Below are positions 1 to 5,512 of a stretch of 6,449 bases of DNA, piece by piece; the first letter of the stretch is position 1; the number at the start of each line of letters is the position of its first letter. The stretch is from Oceanospirillales bacterium (GTDB taxonomy: Bacteria; Pseudomonadota; Gammaproteobacteria; Xanthomonadales; SZUA-36): assembly GCA_003232965.1 (NCBI GenBank), contig QIKG01000103.1, positions 1 to 6,449 of the forward strand. Direction: 5' to 3'. The translations under genes were made by a program, and so were the position numbers. Under the pieces are notes generated by a model, which worked only from the letters and a program-made list of their open reading frames with translations, ran no database searches and was not told where the DNA came from.

Positions 1-1
1 C

Positions 2-91
2 CCAATCGCGATGGAAGAAGGTCTGCGCTTTGCTATCCGTGAGGGTGGTCGTACCGTAGGTGCTGGTGTTGTAGCGAAGATTCTCGCTTAA
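2..91 (+). CDS. tuf: Elongation factor Tu, C-terminal end (partial)
   Basis: The window opens inside this gene; 29 codons and a TAA stop remain, with a second in-frame TAA directly after it. The translated tail (PIAMEEGLRFAIREGGRTVG, then AGVVAKILA) is the nearly invariant end of EF-Tu, part of the third beta-barrel domain. EF-Tu is the cytoplasmic GTPase that carries aminoacyl-tRNA to the ribosomal A site; the GTPase domain lies outside the window. In many gammaproteobacteria a tuf copy closes the str operon (rpsL-rpsG-fusA-tuf) just before rpsJ, which fits this position. Whether the genome has a second tuf copy cannot be seen here. The identification is secure, though the fragment alone cannot distinguish tufA from tufB. 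Confidence 0.96.
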   Translation, partial: PIAMEEGLRFAIREGGRTVGAGVVAKILA

Positions 92-105
92 TAAATATTT
101 TGTAA

Positions 106-136
106 TTGAGAGGTAGGGAATTCCCTACCAACTCGG
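106..136 (+). promoter_or_regulatory. Hairpin with perfect 18-bp palindrome in the tuf-rpsJ gap
   Basis: Bases 112-129 read GGTAGGGAATTCCCTACC, a perfect palindrome. As RNA it gives a 7-bp GC-rich stem (112-118 with 123-129) and an AAUU loop. A lower stem can add five pairs, two of them G-U: 106-110 (UUGAG) with 132-136 (CUCGG), across a small internal loop (A111 opposite A130-A131). The lower stem takes in G135 and G136, the first bases of the rpsJ Shine-Dalgarno GGAG (135-138). No T-run follows, so it is not a standard intrinsic terminator. It may be a processing site, a stability element, a translation-control hairpin or a protein-binding palindrome. The structure is seen; its function is inferred. 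Confidence 0.5.
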
Positions 137-138
137 AG
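135..138 (+). promoter_or_regulatory. Ribosome binding site of rpsJ
   Basis: GGAG lies 7 nt before the rpsJ ATG, a normal spacing. Its first two bases can pair with UU at 106-107 in the upstream hairpin, so access to it could depend on RNA folding. Confidence 0.75.
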
Positions 139-145
139 TAGTTCA

Positions 146-457
146 ATGGCTGAACAGAAAATCCGCATTCGACTGAAAGCATTTGACCATCGTTTAATCG
201 ATCGGTCAGCTGCTGAAATTGTTGAAACTGCTAAACGTACAGGTGCTCAGGTACGCGGGCCGATCCCGTTGCCGACTAAAATCGAGCGCGTCACTATTTT
301 GACATCTCCGCATGTTAATAAAGACGCACGCGATCAGTACGAAACCCGTACCCATAAGCGGCTGATGGATATCGTTGATCCTAACGATAAAACCGTTGAC
401 GCCTTGATGAAACTGGACCTCGCCGCCGGCGTTGATGTTCAGCTCAAGGTTTACTAA
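146..457 (+). CDS. rpsJ: 30S ribosomal protein S10 (uS10, NusE)
   Basis: The product is 103 aa, the same length as E. coli S10, and nearly collinear with it. The N-terminal block IRIRLKAFDHRLID (residues 6-19), the central GAQVRGPIPLPT (33-44) and the family signature SPHVNKDARDQYETRTH (54-70) are all present. S10 sits in the head of the 30S subunit. In bacteria it also acts as NusE, pairing with NusB in antitermination complexes and contacting NusG to couple transcription with translation. The long loop at about residues 46-66 reaches toward the S14/S3 side of the head. It is the first gene of the S10 group, 54 nt after tuf. The TAA stop is followed at once by TAG, and rplC starts 13 nt downstream. 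No residue looks abnormal. Confidence 0.98.
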   Translation: MAEQKIRIRLKAFDHRLIDRSAAEIVETAKRTGAQVRGPIPLPTKIERVTILTSPHVNKDARDQYETRTHKRLMDIVDPNDKTVDALMKLDLAAGVDVQLKVY

Positions 458-458
458 T

Positions 459-462
459 AGGG
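459..462 (+). promoter_or_regulatory. Ribosome binding site deciding the rplC start
   Basis: AGGG precedes two consecutive ATG codons at 468 and 471. The spacing is 5 nt to the first and 8 nt to the second, which favours the second, in agreement with family N-termini. Confidence 0.55.
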
Positions 463-470
463 CATCGATG

Positions 471-1109
471 ATGACTATCGGAATTGTAGGCCGTAAACGC
501 GGCATGACCAGAATCTTTACCGAAGCAGGTGAAGGTATACCGGTCACAGTAATTGAAGTGAAACCCAACCGGGTAACTCAGGTTCGTAGCCTGGAAGTTG
601 ACGGCTACCGTGCAGTGCAGGTAACCACCGGTTCACGCAAGGCCAACCATGTTAGCAAACCGCTGGCGGGTCACTATGCTAAGGCGGAAGCTGAAGCGGG
701 TGAAGGTCTGTGGGAATTTCGCTTAGAAGAAAACGAAGGTGCTGATGTTGAAGTCGGTGCTGAAATTAAAGCAGATATTTTCGAAATCGGCCAAATCGTC
801 GATGTTACCGGTACCTCAAAAGGTAAAGGTTTCCAGGGTGGTATTAAACGCCACAACTTCGAAATGCAGGATGCTACCCACGGTAACTCACTGTCGCATC
901 GTTCTAACGGTTCAATTGGCCAGTGCCAAACACCGGGACGTGTATTTAAGGGCAAGAAAATGTCCGGACAAATGGGTAATGTGCGGGTAACCACACAACG
1001 CCTGGAAGTTATACGAGTAGATACAGATAAAAATCTGCTGTTAATTAAAGGTGCAGTACCCGGCTCAAAAGGTGGACACGTCTTCGTACGTCCGTCCTCT
1101 AAAGCTTAA
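471..1109 (+). CDS. rplC: 50S ribosomal protein L3 (uL3)
   Basis: The product is 212 aa from the ATG at 471 (E. coli L3 has 209). The reading frame stays open upstream to an ATG at 432 inside rpsJ, but homology begins at MTIGIVGRKRGMTRIF, so 471 (or the adjacent ATG at 468) is the real start. L3 is an early 50S assembly protein: a globular beta-barrel on the solvent side and a long extension reaching the peptidyl-transferase centre. The extension is visible as GTSKGKGFQGG (114-124), DATHGNSLSHR (134-144) and the loop GQCQTPGRVFKGKKMSG (150-166). Q153 corresponds to E. coli Gln150, the residue methylated by PrmB. C152 stands where E. coli has Asn149. The C-terminal NLLLIKGAVPG block (188-198) is intact. 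rplD follows after 10 nt. Confidence 0.97.
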   Translation: MTIGIVGRKRGMTRIFTEAGEGIPVTVIEVKPNRVTQVRSLEVDGYRAVQVTTGSRKANHVSKPLAGHYAKAEAEAGEGLWEFRLEENEGADVEVGAEIKADIFEIGQIVDVTGTSKGKGFQGGIKRHNFEMQDATHGNSLSHRSNGSIGQCQTPGRVFKGKKMSGQMGNVRVTTQRLEVIRVDTDKNLLLIKGAVPGSKGGHVFVRPSSKA

Positions 1110-1113
1110 GGAG
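1108..1113 (+). promoter_or_regulatory. Ribosome binding site deciding the rplD start
   Basis: A strong AAGGAG overlaps the rplC stop codon (TAA at 1107-1109). It is 3 nt before the ATG at 1117 and 6 nt before the ATG at 1120, which supports the second. Overlap of stop codon and binding site suggests reinitiation by ribosomes finishing rplC. Confidence 0.7.
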
Positions 1114-1119
1114 CTCATG

Positions 1120-1722
1120 ATGGAACTTACAGTAACAGGCGGAAACACGATCAAAGTCGACAAATCGATTTTTGCGCGTGACTTTTCCGAAGCCCTGGTA
1201 CATCAGGTTGTAACTGCCTATTTGGCAGGTGCAAGAGCTGGTACCAAGGCACAGAAAAACCGGTCAGCCGTAAGCGGCGGCGGTAAAAAGCCTTGGGCAC
1301 AAAAAGGTACCGGTCGAGCTCGTGCGGGAACTATTCGTTCTCCATTGTGGCGCGGTGGTGGTGCAACTTTTGCTGCAAGCCCACGCGATCACTCGCAAAA
1401 GGTTAACCGCAAAATGTACCGTGCAGGTATGCAGGCAATCTTATCGGAACTGCTGCGTCAGGACCGTTTAGTTGTAATCGAAGATTTTAATCTCGATTCA
1501 CCTAAAACAGCGGAACTTGTTAAGTTCCTAGCTGCCAACGACTTTACTAAAGGTCTGCTGGTTAGCGAAGGTGTTGAGGATAACCTGTATTTGTCAGCGC
1601 GTAACATTCCAGCCGTATATGTGTTGGATGCTGCAGGATTGGATCCGGTTAGCCTGGTACGCTCAGAAAAAGTTGTTATGACAGTTGCTGCGATTAAGAA
1701 AATCCAGGAGTGGTTGTCATGA
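1120..1722 (+). CDS. rplD: 50S ribosomal protein L4 (uL4)
   Basis: The product is 200 aa from the ATG at 1120 (E. coli 201). An upstream in-frame ATG at 1051 lies in rplC and is not supported by homology; MEL matches the usual N-terminus. L4 binds 23S rRNA early in 50S assembly. Its extended loop, KKPWAQKGTGRARAGT (56-71), lines the exit tunnel near the constriction. K62 corresponds to E. coli Lys63, a site known for macrolide-resistance changes; it is wild type here. DHSQKVNRKMYR (90-101), LVVIEDF (117-123) and LDPVSLV (174-180) follow the family pattern. In E. coli L4 also represses its own operon through the S10 leader, but no leader of that size fits upstream of rpsJ here. The stop overlaps the rplW start as ATGA. 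Confidence 0.97.
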   Translation: MELTVTGGNTIKVDKSIFARDFSEALVHQVVTAYLAGARAGTKAQKNRSAVSGGGKKPWAQKGTGRARAGTIRSPLWRGGGATFAASPRDHSQKVNRKMYRAGMQAILSELLRQDRLVVIEDFNLDSPKTAELVKFLAANDFTKGLLVSEGVEDNLYLSARNIPAVYVLDAAGLDPVSLVRSEKVVMTVAAIKKIQEWLS

Positions 1723-2033
1723 GTGATTTAAGCAAGGAAAAGCTGTATAAAGTACTGCTTGCACCGCGGGTGACTGAAAAGTCTACGCGTGTAGGTGAAA
1801 GCAGTAATCAGTATGTATTTCAGGTCACCGTTGATAGCACAAAAGCTGATATCAAAGGTGCCGTAGAAATGTTGTTTGGGGTTAACGTAGAGTCAGTAAC
1901 GACAGTTAACGTCAAGGGTAAAACAAAAGCATTCCGCCAGCGTACTGGCAAGCGGAGTGACTGGAAAAAAGCTTATGTTCGCATTCAGGCTGATCAGGTT
2001 ATCGATCTCCTTGAAGGCGGCGAGGCAGCGTAA
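1719..2033 (+). CDS. rplW: 50S ribosomal protein L23 (uL23)
   Basis: The product is 104 aa from the ATG at 1719 (E. coli 100). That ATG shares four bases with the rplD stop (ATGA, 1719-1722), and AGGAG at 1706-1710 lies 8 nt upstream inside rplD, so translation is probably coupled. A GTG nine bases earlier is in frame but poorly placed for the binding site. L23 lies at the mouth of the exit tunnel, where it is a docking point for trigger factor and SRP. The docking glutamate (E. coli Glu18) corresponds to E20 in APRVTEKS (15-22). The rRNA-binding segment VKGKTKAFRQRTGKRSDWKKAYV (68-90, quoted in part: GKRSDWKKAYV) is conserved. The acidic tail LLEGGEAA is slightly longer than in E. coli. Confidence 0.97.
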   Translation: MSDLSKEKLYKVLLAPRVTEKSTRVGESSNQYVFQVTVDSTKADIKGAVEMLFGVNVESVTTVNVKGKTKAFRQRTGKRSDWKKAYVRIQADQVIDLLEGGEAA

Positions 2034-2045
2034 GGGTAATAGCTA

Positions 2046-2879
2046 ATGGCAATTGTCAAGGCAAAACCAACTTCTCCAGGTCGTCGCGGTGTCGTGCAGA
2101 TCAAGCACGATCACCTGCATAAAGGTGCTCCGCACGCGGCTTTGTTGAAAAAGAAAAGTAAATCCGGTGGACGCAATAATAACGGCCGCATTACGACTCG
2201 TCACATTGGTGGCGGTCATAAGCAGCACTACCGGGTTATTGATTTTAAACGCAACAAAGATGGTATTCAGGGTCGCATTGAGCGCATCGAATACGATCCG
2301 AACCGCAGCGCGCATATCGCTTTGGTGTTGTATGCAGACGGTGAACGCCGTTACATTATTGCCCCGCGCCATTTGCGTGCCGGCGATCCTGTAATGAGTG
2401 GTCGCGAAGCCCCGATTAAACCGGGTAACTGCATGCCACTTCGCAATATCCCGCTGGGTACGCTAGTGCATTGTGTGGAAATGAAACCTGGCAAAGGTGC
2501 TCAAATAGCACGCAGCGCCGGCGCTTATGCCCAATATGTTGCCCGCGAAGGTCAATATGCAACGCTACGCTTACGCTCTGGCGAAATGCGTAAAATTGCT
2601 ACCGCCTGTCGTGCAACTATTGGTGAGGTTTCCAACCAAGAGCACAGCTTGCGTAAACTTGGTAAGGCTGGCGCCAGTCGCTGGCGTGGTGTTCGTCCGA
2701 CCGTTCGTGGTGTAGCCATGAACCCGGTTGATCACCCGCACGGTGGTGGTGAAGGTCGTACCTCTGGTGGTCGTCATCCGGTTAGCCCATGGGGTGTTCC
2801 AACCAAGGGTTATAAAACTCGTAAGAATAAGACATCGAGCAAGTATATTGTTCGCAGTCGCAGCAAAGGTAGCAGGTAA
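2046..2879 (+). CDS. rplB: 50S ribosomal protein L2 (uL2)
   Basis: The product is 277 aa (E. coli 273). L2 is one of the most conserved 50S proteins; it supports subunit joining, tRNA binding and peptidyl-transferase activity. The N-terminal KPTSPGRRGVV (7-17), SGGRNNNGRITTRHIGGGHK (40-59) and DFKRNKDGI (66-74) are intact, followed by the RNA-binding core IEYDPNRSAHIALVLY (81-96) and the SH3-like part with LRLRSGEMRK (174-183). The signature NPVDHPHGGGEG (226-237) contains H230, equivalent to the essential His229 of mature E. coli L2. The basic C-terminus (NKTSSKYIVRSRSKGSR, 261-277) runs a few residues longer than in E. coli. AAGGG at 2032-2036, partly in the rplW stop, serves as binding site with 9-nt spacing. 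Confidence 0.98.
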   Translation: MAIVKAKPTSPGRRGVVQIKHDHLHKGAPHAALLKKKSKSGGRNNNGRITTRHIGGGHKQHYRVIDFKRNKDGIQGRIERIEYDPNRSAHIALVLYADGERRYIIAPRHLRAGDPVMSGREAPIKPGNCMPLRNIPLGTLVHCVEMKPGKGAQIARSAGAYAQYVAREGQYATLRLRSGEMRKIATACRATIGEVSNQEHSLRKLGKAGASRWRGVRPTVRGVAMNPVDHPHGGGEGRTSGGRHPVSPWGVPTKGYKTRKNKTSSKYIVRSRSKGSR

Positions 2880-2884
2880 CCAAT

Positions 2885-3154
2885 ATGCCACGTTCGATTA
2901 AAAAAGGTCCATTTGTTGACCACCATCTGGCAAAGAAGGTAGAAGACGCTGTTGCCAATAATGTTAAACGCCCGATCAAAACCTGGTCACGCCGGTCAAT
3001 GATTCTGCCAGATATGGTAGGACTGACCATTGCCATCCATAACGGAAGGCAGCATGTGCCAGTGCTCATTAATGAGCAAATGGTTGGTCATAAGTTAGGT
3101 GAGTTTGCACCGACCCGTACCTATCGTGGTCATACTGCAAACCGCAAGACGTAA
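2885..3154 (+). CDS. rpsS: 30S ribosomal protein S19 (uS19)
   Basis: The product is 89 aa (E. coli 92). S19 lies in the 30S head with S13 and contacts 16S rRNA and, through bridges, the 50S subunit. MPRSIKKGPFVDHHL (1-15), TWSRRSMILPDMVGLT (33-48) and the signature HNGRQHVPV (52-60) ... GHKLGEFAPTRTYRGH (68-83) are all present. The C-terminus is TANRKT, so the run of lysines that ends the E. coli protein is missing; this tail varies among bacteria and I do not read it as damage. The gap from rplB is only 5 nt. The binding site is weak, an AGGT (2874-2877) spanning the end of rplB, so ribosomes finishing rplB may help initiation. Confidence 0.97.
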   Translation: MPRSIKKGPFVDHHLAKKVEDAVANNVKRPIKTWSRRSMILPDMVGLTIAIHNGRQHVPVLINEQMVGHKLGEFAPTRTYRGHTANRKT

Positions 3155-3166
3155 GCGAGAACAGAC

Positions 3167-3502
3167 ATGCAAACAGCAGCAAAACTTAGAGGCGCGCGGA
3201 TATCTCCGCAGAAAGTTCGACTGGTAGCGGATCAGATTCGCGGTATGCCAGTAGAGCAGGCCGAACTGTTATTAAAGTTCAGCACTAAAAAGGCAGCTCA
3301 GATTATCAAGAAAGTCTTGTTATCTGCAGTTTCCAACGCCGAACATAACGAAGGCGCTGATATTGATGAATTAAAAATCAGCACAATTTTTGTGGATGCC
3401 GGTCCGATATTAAAACGCGGACGGGCCCGTGCGAAAGGAAGAGGAACTCAAATCCTTAAACGCACTAGCCACATCACTGTCATCGTCGCTGACGACGCAT
3501 AA
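3167..3502 (+). CDS. rplV: 50S ribosomal protein L22 (uL22)
   Basis: The product is 111 aa (E. coli 110). L22 binds 23S rRNA during assembly; its globular part sits beside the tunnel exit and a long beta-hairpin lines the tunnel constriction opposite L4. ARISPQKVRLVADQIRG (10-26), KKAAQIIKKVLLSAVSNAEH (41-60) and NEGADIDELKI (61-71) match the family. The hairpin runs from about 80 to 97: ILKRGRARAKGRGTQ. L82-K83-R84 stand where E. coli has Met82-Lys83-Arg84, the triplet whose loss gives erythromycin resistance. G85-R86-A87 replace the E. coli Ile-Met-Pro. The end RTSHITVIV (99-107) is standard. It follows rpsS after 12 nt, with only a weak binding site (GAG at 3157-3159). Confidence 0.97.
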   Translation: MQTAAKLRGARISPQKVRLVADQIRGMPVEQAELLLKFSTKKAAQIIKKVLLSAVSNAEHNEGADIDELKISTIFVDAGPILKRGRARAKGRGTQILKRTSHITVIVADDA

Positions 3503-3517
3503 GGACTGGACGAGAAT

Positions 3518-4204
3518 ATGGGTCAGAAGGTACATCCAATAGGTATACGCCTTGGTATTTCCAAAGACTGGAATGCTAAGTGGTTCGCCGAAAAACGAGA
3601 TTTCGCTGAGAATCTGAAGTCAGATTTGAAAGCGCGTGCATTTTTGCAGGAACGCTTGAAAGACGCATCAGTTAGCCGAATTCAGATCGAACGCCCTGCC
3701 AAGTCAGCCCGGATTACGATCCACACGGCTCGACCCGGCATTGTAATCGGTAAGAAAGGTGCAGATATTGAACGCTTACGCCGTGATGTTGGTGCTTTGA
3801 TGGGTGTTCCGGTACACATCTCAGTCGCTGAAATCCGCAAGCCGGAAATTGATGCCTACCTGGTAGCAGAAGGCATTGCCTCACAGCTAGAACGACGTAT
3901 TATGTTCCGCCGGGCGATGAAGCGTTCCGTTGGTACCGCCATGCGCATGGGCGCACAAGGTATTAAGGTAATGGTATCCGGGCGTTTGAATGGCGCTGAT
4001 ATTGCGCGTACCGAATGGTACCGCGAAGGTCGAGTGCCTTTACACACATTGCGTGCGGATGTGGATTATGCCACTTATGAGGCCAACACAACTTATGGTG
4101 TGTTGGGTATCAAAGTTTGGATTTACAAGGGCGAAGTATTCGACCTTGATGAAACTACCCGTAAAGCAGAAGCTGCGGCTGCCAAAAACAGCCGTCGGGA
4201 TTAA
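3518..4204 (+). CDS. rpsC: 30S ribosomal protein S3 (uS3)
   Basis: The product is 228 aa (E. coli 233). S3 is in the 30S head at the mRNA entry channel. The N-terminal MGQKVHPIGIRLG (1-13) is typical. A type II KH domain follows, with GIVIGKKGADIE (74-85) holding the G78-K79-K80-G81 loop. R131, R132 and K135 in FRRAMKR (130-136) correspond to the E. coli residues implicated in the ribosomal mRNA helicase activity at the entry tunnel. The C-terminal domain shows MGAQGIKVMVSGRLNGADIA (144-163), REGRVPLHTLRADVDY (169-184) and TTYGVLGIKVWIYKGE (191-206). The tail after 206 is short, charged and alanine-rich. Two TAA stops occur in tandem. AAGGA at 3501-3505 is somewhat far (12 nt) from the ATG. 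Confidence 0.98.
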   Translation: MGQKVHPIGIRLGISKDWNAKWFAEKRDFAENLKSDLKARAFLQERLKDASVSRIQIERPAKSARITIHTARPGIVIGKKGADIERLRRDVGALMGVPVHISVAEIRKPEIDAYLVAEGIASQLERRIMFRRAMKRSVGTAMRMGAQGIKVMVSGRLNGADIARTEWYREGRVPLHTLRADVDYATYEANTTYGVLGIKVWIYKGEVFDLDETTRKAEAAAAKNSRRD

Positions 4205-4222
4205 TAACAGGAATTAACAGCG

Positions 4223-4636
4223 ATGTTACAGCCTAAAAGAACAAAATTTAGAAAGACCCATAAAGGTCGTAATCGTGGTATGGCCGCTCGCGGCAACCGC
4301 GTAAGCTTCGGTGAATATGGACTGAAAGCTACGACTCGTGGGTTCATTACTGCTCGTCAAATCGAAGCAGCCCGTCGTGCTATTACGCGTCATGTTCGTC
4401 GTGGCGGTAAGCTCTGGATACGTGTATTTCCAGACAAGCCGATTACCAAAAAACCTGTAGAAGTTCGTATGGGTAAAGGTAAGGGCAATGTTGAGTATTG
4501 GGTAGCCCCGATTCAGCCTGGCCGGATGTTGTATGAAATCCAGGGTGTATCTGAAGAAATTGCGCGTGAGGCTTTTGCCCGTGCGGCGGCTAAATTGGCA
4601 GTTAAAACCACCTTTGTAACGAGGTCAATGCTGTGA
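4223..4636 (+). CDS. rplP: 50S ribosomal protein L16 (uL16)
   Basis: The product is 137 aa (E. coli 136). L16 joins late in 50S assembly and touches the elbow of the A- and P-site tRNAs. The N-terminus MLQPKRTKFRKTHKGRNRG (1-19) is nearly identical to E. coli. ITARQIEAARRAITRHVRR (42-60), KLWIRVFPDKPITKKP (63-78) and VRMGKGKGNVEYWVA (81-95) are the main conserved blocks. R82 corresponds to E. coli Arg81, the residue hydroxylated by YcfD/RoxA; the one-residue shift comes from the AARGNRVSFG segment (21-30). The end KTTFVTRSML is standard. AGGA at 4209-4212 gives a 10-nt spacing. The stop TGA shares its last base with the rpmC ATG (TGATG). Confidence 0.98.
   Translation: MLQPKRTKFRKTHKGRNRGMAARGNRVSFGEYGLKATTRGFITARQIEAARRAITRHVRRGGKLWIRVFPDKPITKKPVEVRMGKGKGNVEYWVAPIQPGRMLYEIQGVSEEIAREAFARAAAKLAVKTTFVTRSML
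4621..4625 (+). promoter_or_regulatory. Ribosome binding site of rpmC
   Basis: GAGGT lies near the end of rplP, 7 nt before a GTG at 4633 and 10 nt before the ATG at 4636. Spacing slightly favours GTG, while family N-termini favour ATG. The two choices differ by one residue. Confidence 0.5.
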
Positions 4637-4839
4637 TGAATGCAAACGAATTACGCCAAAAGTCTGCGACTGAATTGAACGAAGAGTTGAAAAACAAACT
4701 TCAAGAACAGTTCAATCTGCGGATGCAGAAAGGTTCAGGCCAGTTGGCTGGTAGCCATTTATTGTTGGAAGTACGCCGCGATATCGCGCGGATAAAAACC
4801 GTACTGACACAAATAAGCAAAGAAGGTAGTACGGCATGA
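4636..4839 (+). CDS. rpmC: 50S ribosomal protein L29 (uL29)
   Basis: The product is 67 aa from the ATG at 4636 (E. coli 63); a GTG start at 4633 would add one residue. L29 is a small helical-hairpin protein near the tunnel exit beside L23, where it contributes to the nascent-chain factor platform. MNANELRQKSATELNEEL (1-18) matches the E. coli MKAKELREKS pattern, EQFNLRMQKGSGQL (24-37) forms the helix-turn, and HLLLEVRRDIARIKTVL (41-57) contains the family signature VRRDIARIKT. The short tail TQISKEGSTA is a little longer than in E. coli. The gene is wedged between rplP (1-base stop/start overlap) and rpsQ (4-base ATGA overlap), so its output is probably tied to its neighbours. Confidence 0.96.
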   Translation: MNANELRQKSATELNEELKNKLQEQFNLRMQKGSGQLAGSHLLLEVRRDIARIKTVLTQISKEGSTA

Positions 4840-5096
4840 GTACAACAGAAAAAGTCCAACAGACCCAAACCGGTCGTGTTGTAAGCAACAAAGCGGACAA
4901 AACAGTAACAGTCATGCTTGAACGAAAAGTTAAGCACCCGCTGTATGGTAAATACATCAAGCGTTCCACTAAAGTGCATGCGCATGATGAAACCAACGAT
5001 TGCGGTGAAGGCGATACTGTAAAGATTGCCCAGTGCAGGCCATTGTCGAAGACAAAGTCCTGGAAAGTAGTAGAAATTCTAGAACGCGCCCAATAA
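4836..5096 (+). CDS. rpsQ: 30S ribosomal protein S17 (uS17)
   Basis: The product is 86 aa (E. coli 84). S17 is an OB-fold primary binding protein of the 16S rRNA 5' domain, important early in 30S assembly. The core TGRVVSNKADKTVTVMLER (12-30), KHPLYGKYIKRSTK (33-46) and the signature GDTVKIAQCRPLSKTKSW (59-76) are clear. The N-terminus carries a short polar lead (STTEKVQQTQ) of a few extra residues. The ATG overlaps the rpmC stop as ATGA (4836-4839), with AAGG at 4823-4826 and 9-nt spacing. It is the last gene of the S10 group; rplN begins 33 nt downstream, with no terminator between. Confidence 0.97.
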   Translation: MSTTEKVQQTQTGRVVSNKADKTVTVMLERKVKHPLYGKYIKRSTKVHAHDETNDCGEGDTVKIAQCRPLSKTKSWKVVEILERAQ

Positions 5097-5129
5097 GGGC
5101 TCGTTTAGATAGGGATTGAGGATTAAACA
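5097..5129 (+). other. S10-spc junction, short gap without visible terminator or promoter
   Basis: These 33 nt separate rpsQ from rplN. They contain the rplN ribosome binding site (GAGGA, 5118-5122, 7 nt before the ATG). I see no inverted repeat with a T-run and no convincing -35/-10 pair here or in the last part of rpsQ. In E. coli the two operons are separated by a longer gap, about 160 nt as I recall, with the spc promoter. Cotranscription of S10 and spc genes is therefore the simplest reading. Confidence 0.6.
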
Positions 5130-5498
5130 ATGATTCAGATGCAAACCATGCTGAGCGCAGCCGATAACTCCGGTGCGCGTCGAGTGCAGTGTATCAAGGT
5201 ACTGGGTGGTTCCAAGCGGCGCTATGCGCGGATTGGCGACATCATAAAAGTTACCGTTAAAGATGCTATTCCACGCGGTAAGGTAAAAAAAGGTGAAGTT
5301 TACGATGCAGTTGTTGTGCGTACGGCTCAGGGTGTTCGTCGTCCAGACGGTTCACTGATTCGTTTCGATGGCAATGCAGCCGTACTGCTGAACCCAAAAT
5401 TAGAGCCAATTGGCACTCGTATTTTCGGACCTGTAACGCGTGAATTGCGCACCAGCAGGTTTATGAAAATCGTTTCTCTCGCACCTGAAGTGCTGTAA
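5130..5498 (+). CDS. rplN: 50S ribosomal protein L14 (uL14)
   Basis: The product is 122 aa (E. coli 123). L14 lies on the interface side of the 50S subunit, contacts 16S helix 14 through an intersubunit bridge, and is the binding site of the silencing factor RsfS. MIQMQTMLSAADNSGARRVQ (1-20) and CIKVLGGSKRRYARIGDIIK (21-40) are followed by AIPRGKVKKGEV (46-57) and the family signature across residues 60-87 (AVVVRTAQGVRRPDGSLIRF then DGNAAVLL). T96, R97 and K113 correspond to the E. coli Thr97, Arg98 and Lys114 reported at the RsfS contact. FGPVTRELR (99-107) and SLAPEVL at the end are standard. It opens the spc group, with a good binding site (GAGGA). Confidence 0.98.
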   Translation: MIQMQTMLSAADNSGARRVQCIKVLGGSKRRYARIGDIIKVTVKDAIPRGKVKKGEVYDAVVVRTAQGVRRPDGSLIRFDGNAAVLLNPKLEPIGTRIFGPVTRELRTSRFMKIVSLAPEVL

Positions 5499-5512
5499 GG
5501 CAGGGTAGAAAG

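Noticed and set aside
69..106. Candidate promoter before rpsJ (TTGTAG/TAAATA at 17-nt spacing, or TGTAAT alone)
   Set aside because: The first pair matches only half of each consensus hexamer; TGTAAT has no usable -35. Not strong enough to annotate.
112..129. Palindrome as an intrinsic terminator of tuf
   Set aside because: The stem is good, but no T-run follows; the next bases are AACTCGGAG, which carry the rpsJ binding site.
432..470. Longer rplC start at 432, inside rpsJ
   Set aside because: The extra 12-13 residues match nothing in L3, while homology begins exactly at the ATG at 471.
206..568. 120-codon - strand frame across the rpsJ/rplC boundary
   Set aside because: It is opposite two secure ribosomal protein genes and has no domain-like content; a shadow frame.
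924..926. L3 Cys152 at the position of E. coli Asn149, a site linked to pleuromutilin resistance
   Set aside because: As I recall, Pseudomonas L3 also has GQCQTPG at this place, so cysteine looks like a normal variant and not an acquired resistance change.
2881..2884. Possible new or inserted genes, mobile elements, CRISPR or tRNA in the gaps
   Set aside because: Every gap in the window is 54 nt or less and is used by start signals; gene order is the standard one, so there is no room for an inserted system.
5043..5055. TTGTC-GAA-GACAA inverted repeat near the end of rpsQ
   Set aside because: It has five pairs, lies inside the conserved LSKTK codons and has no T-run after it; explained by coding constraint.
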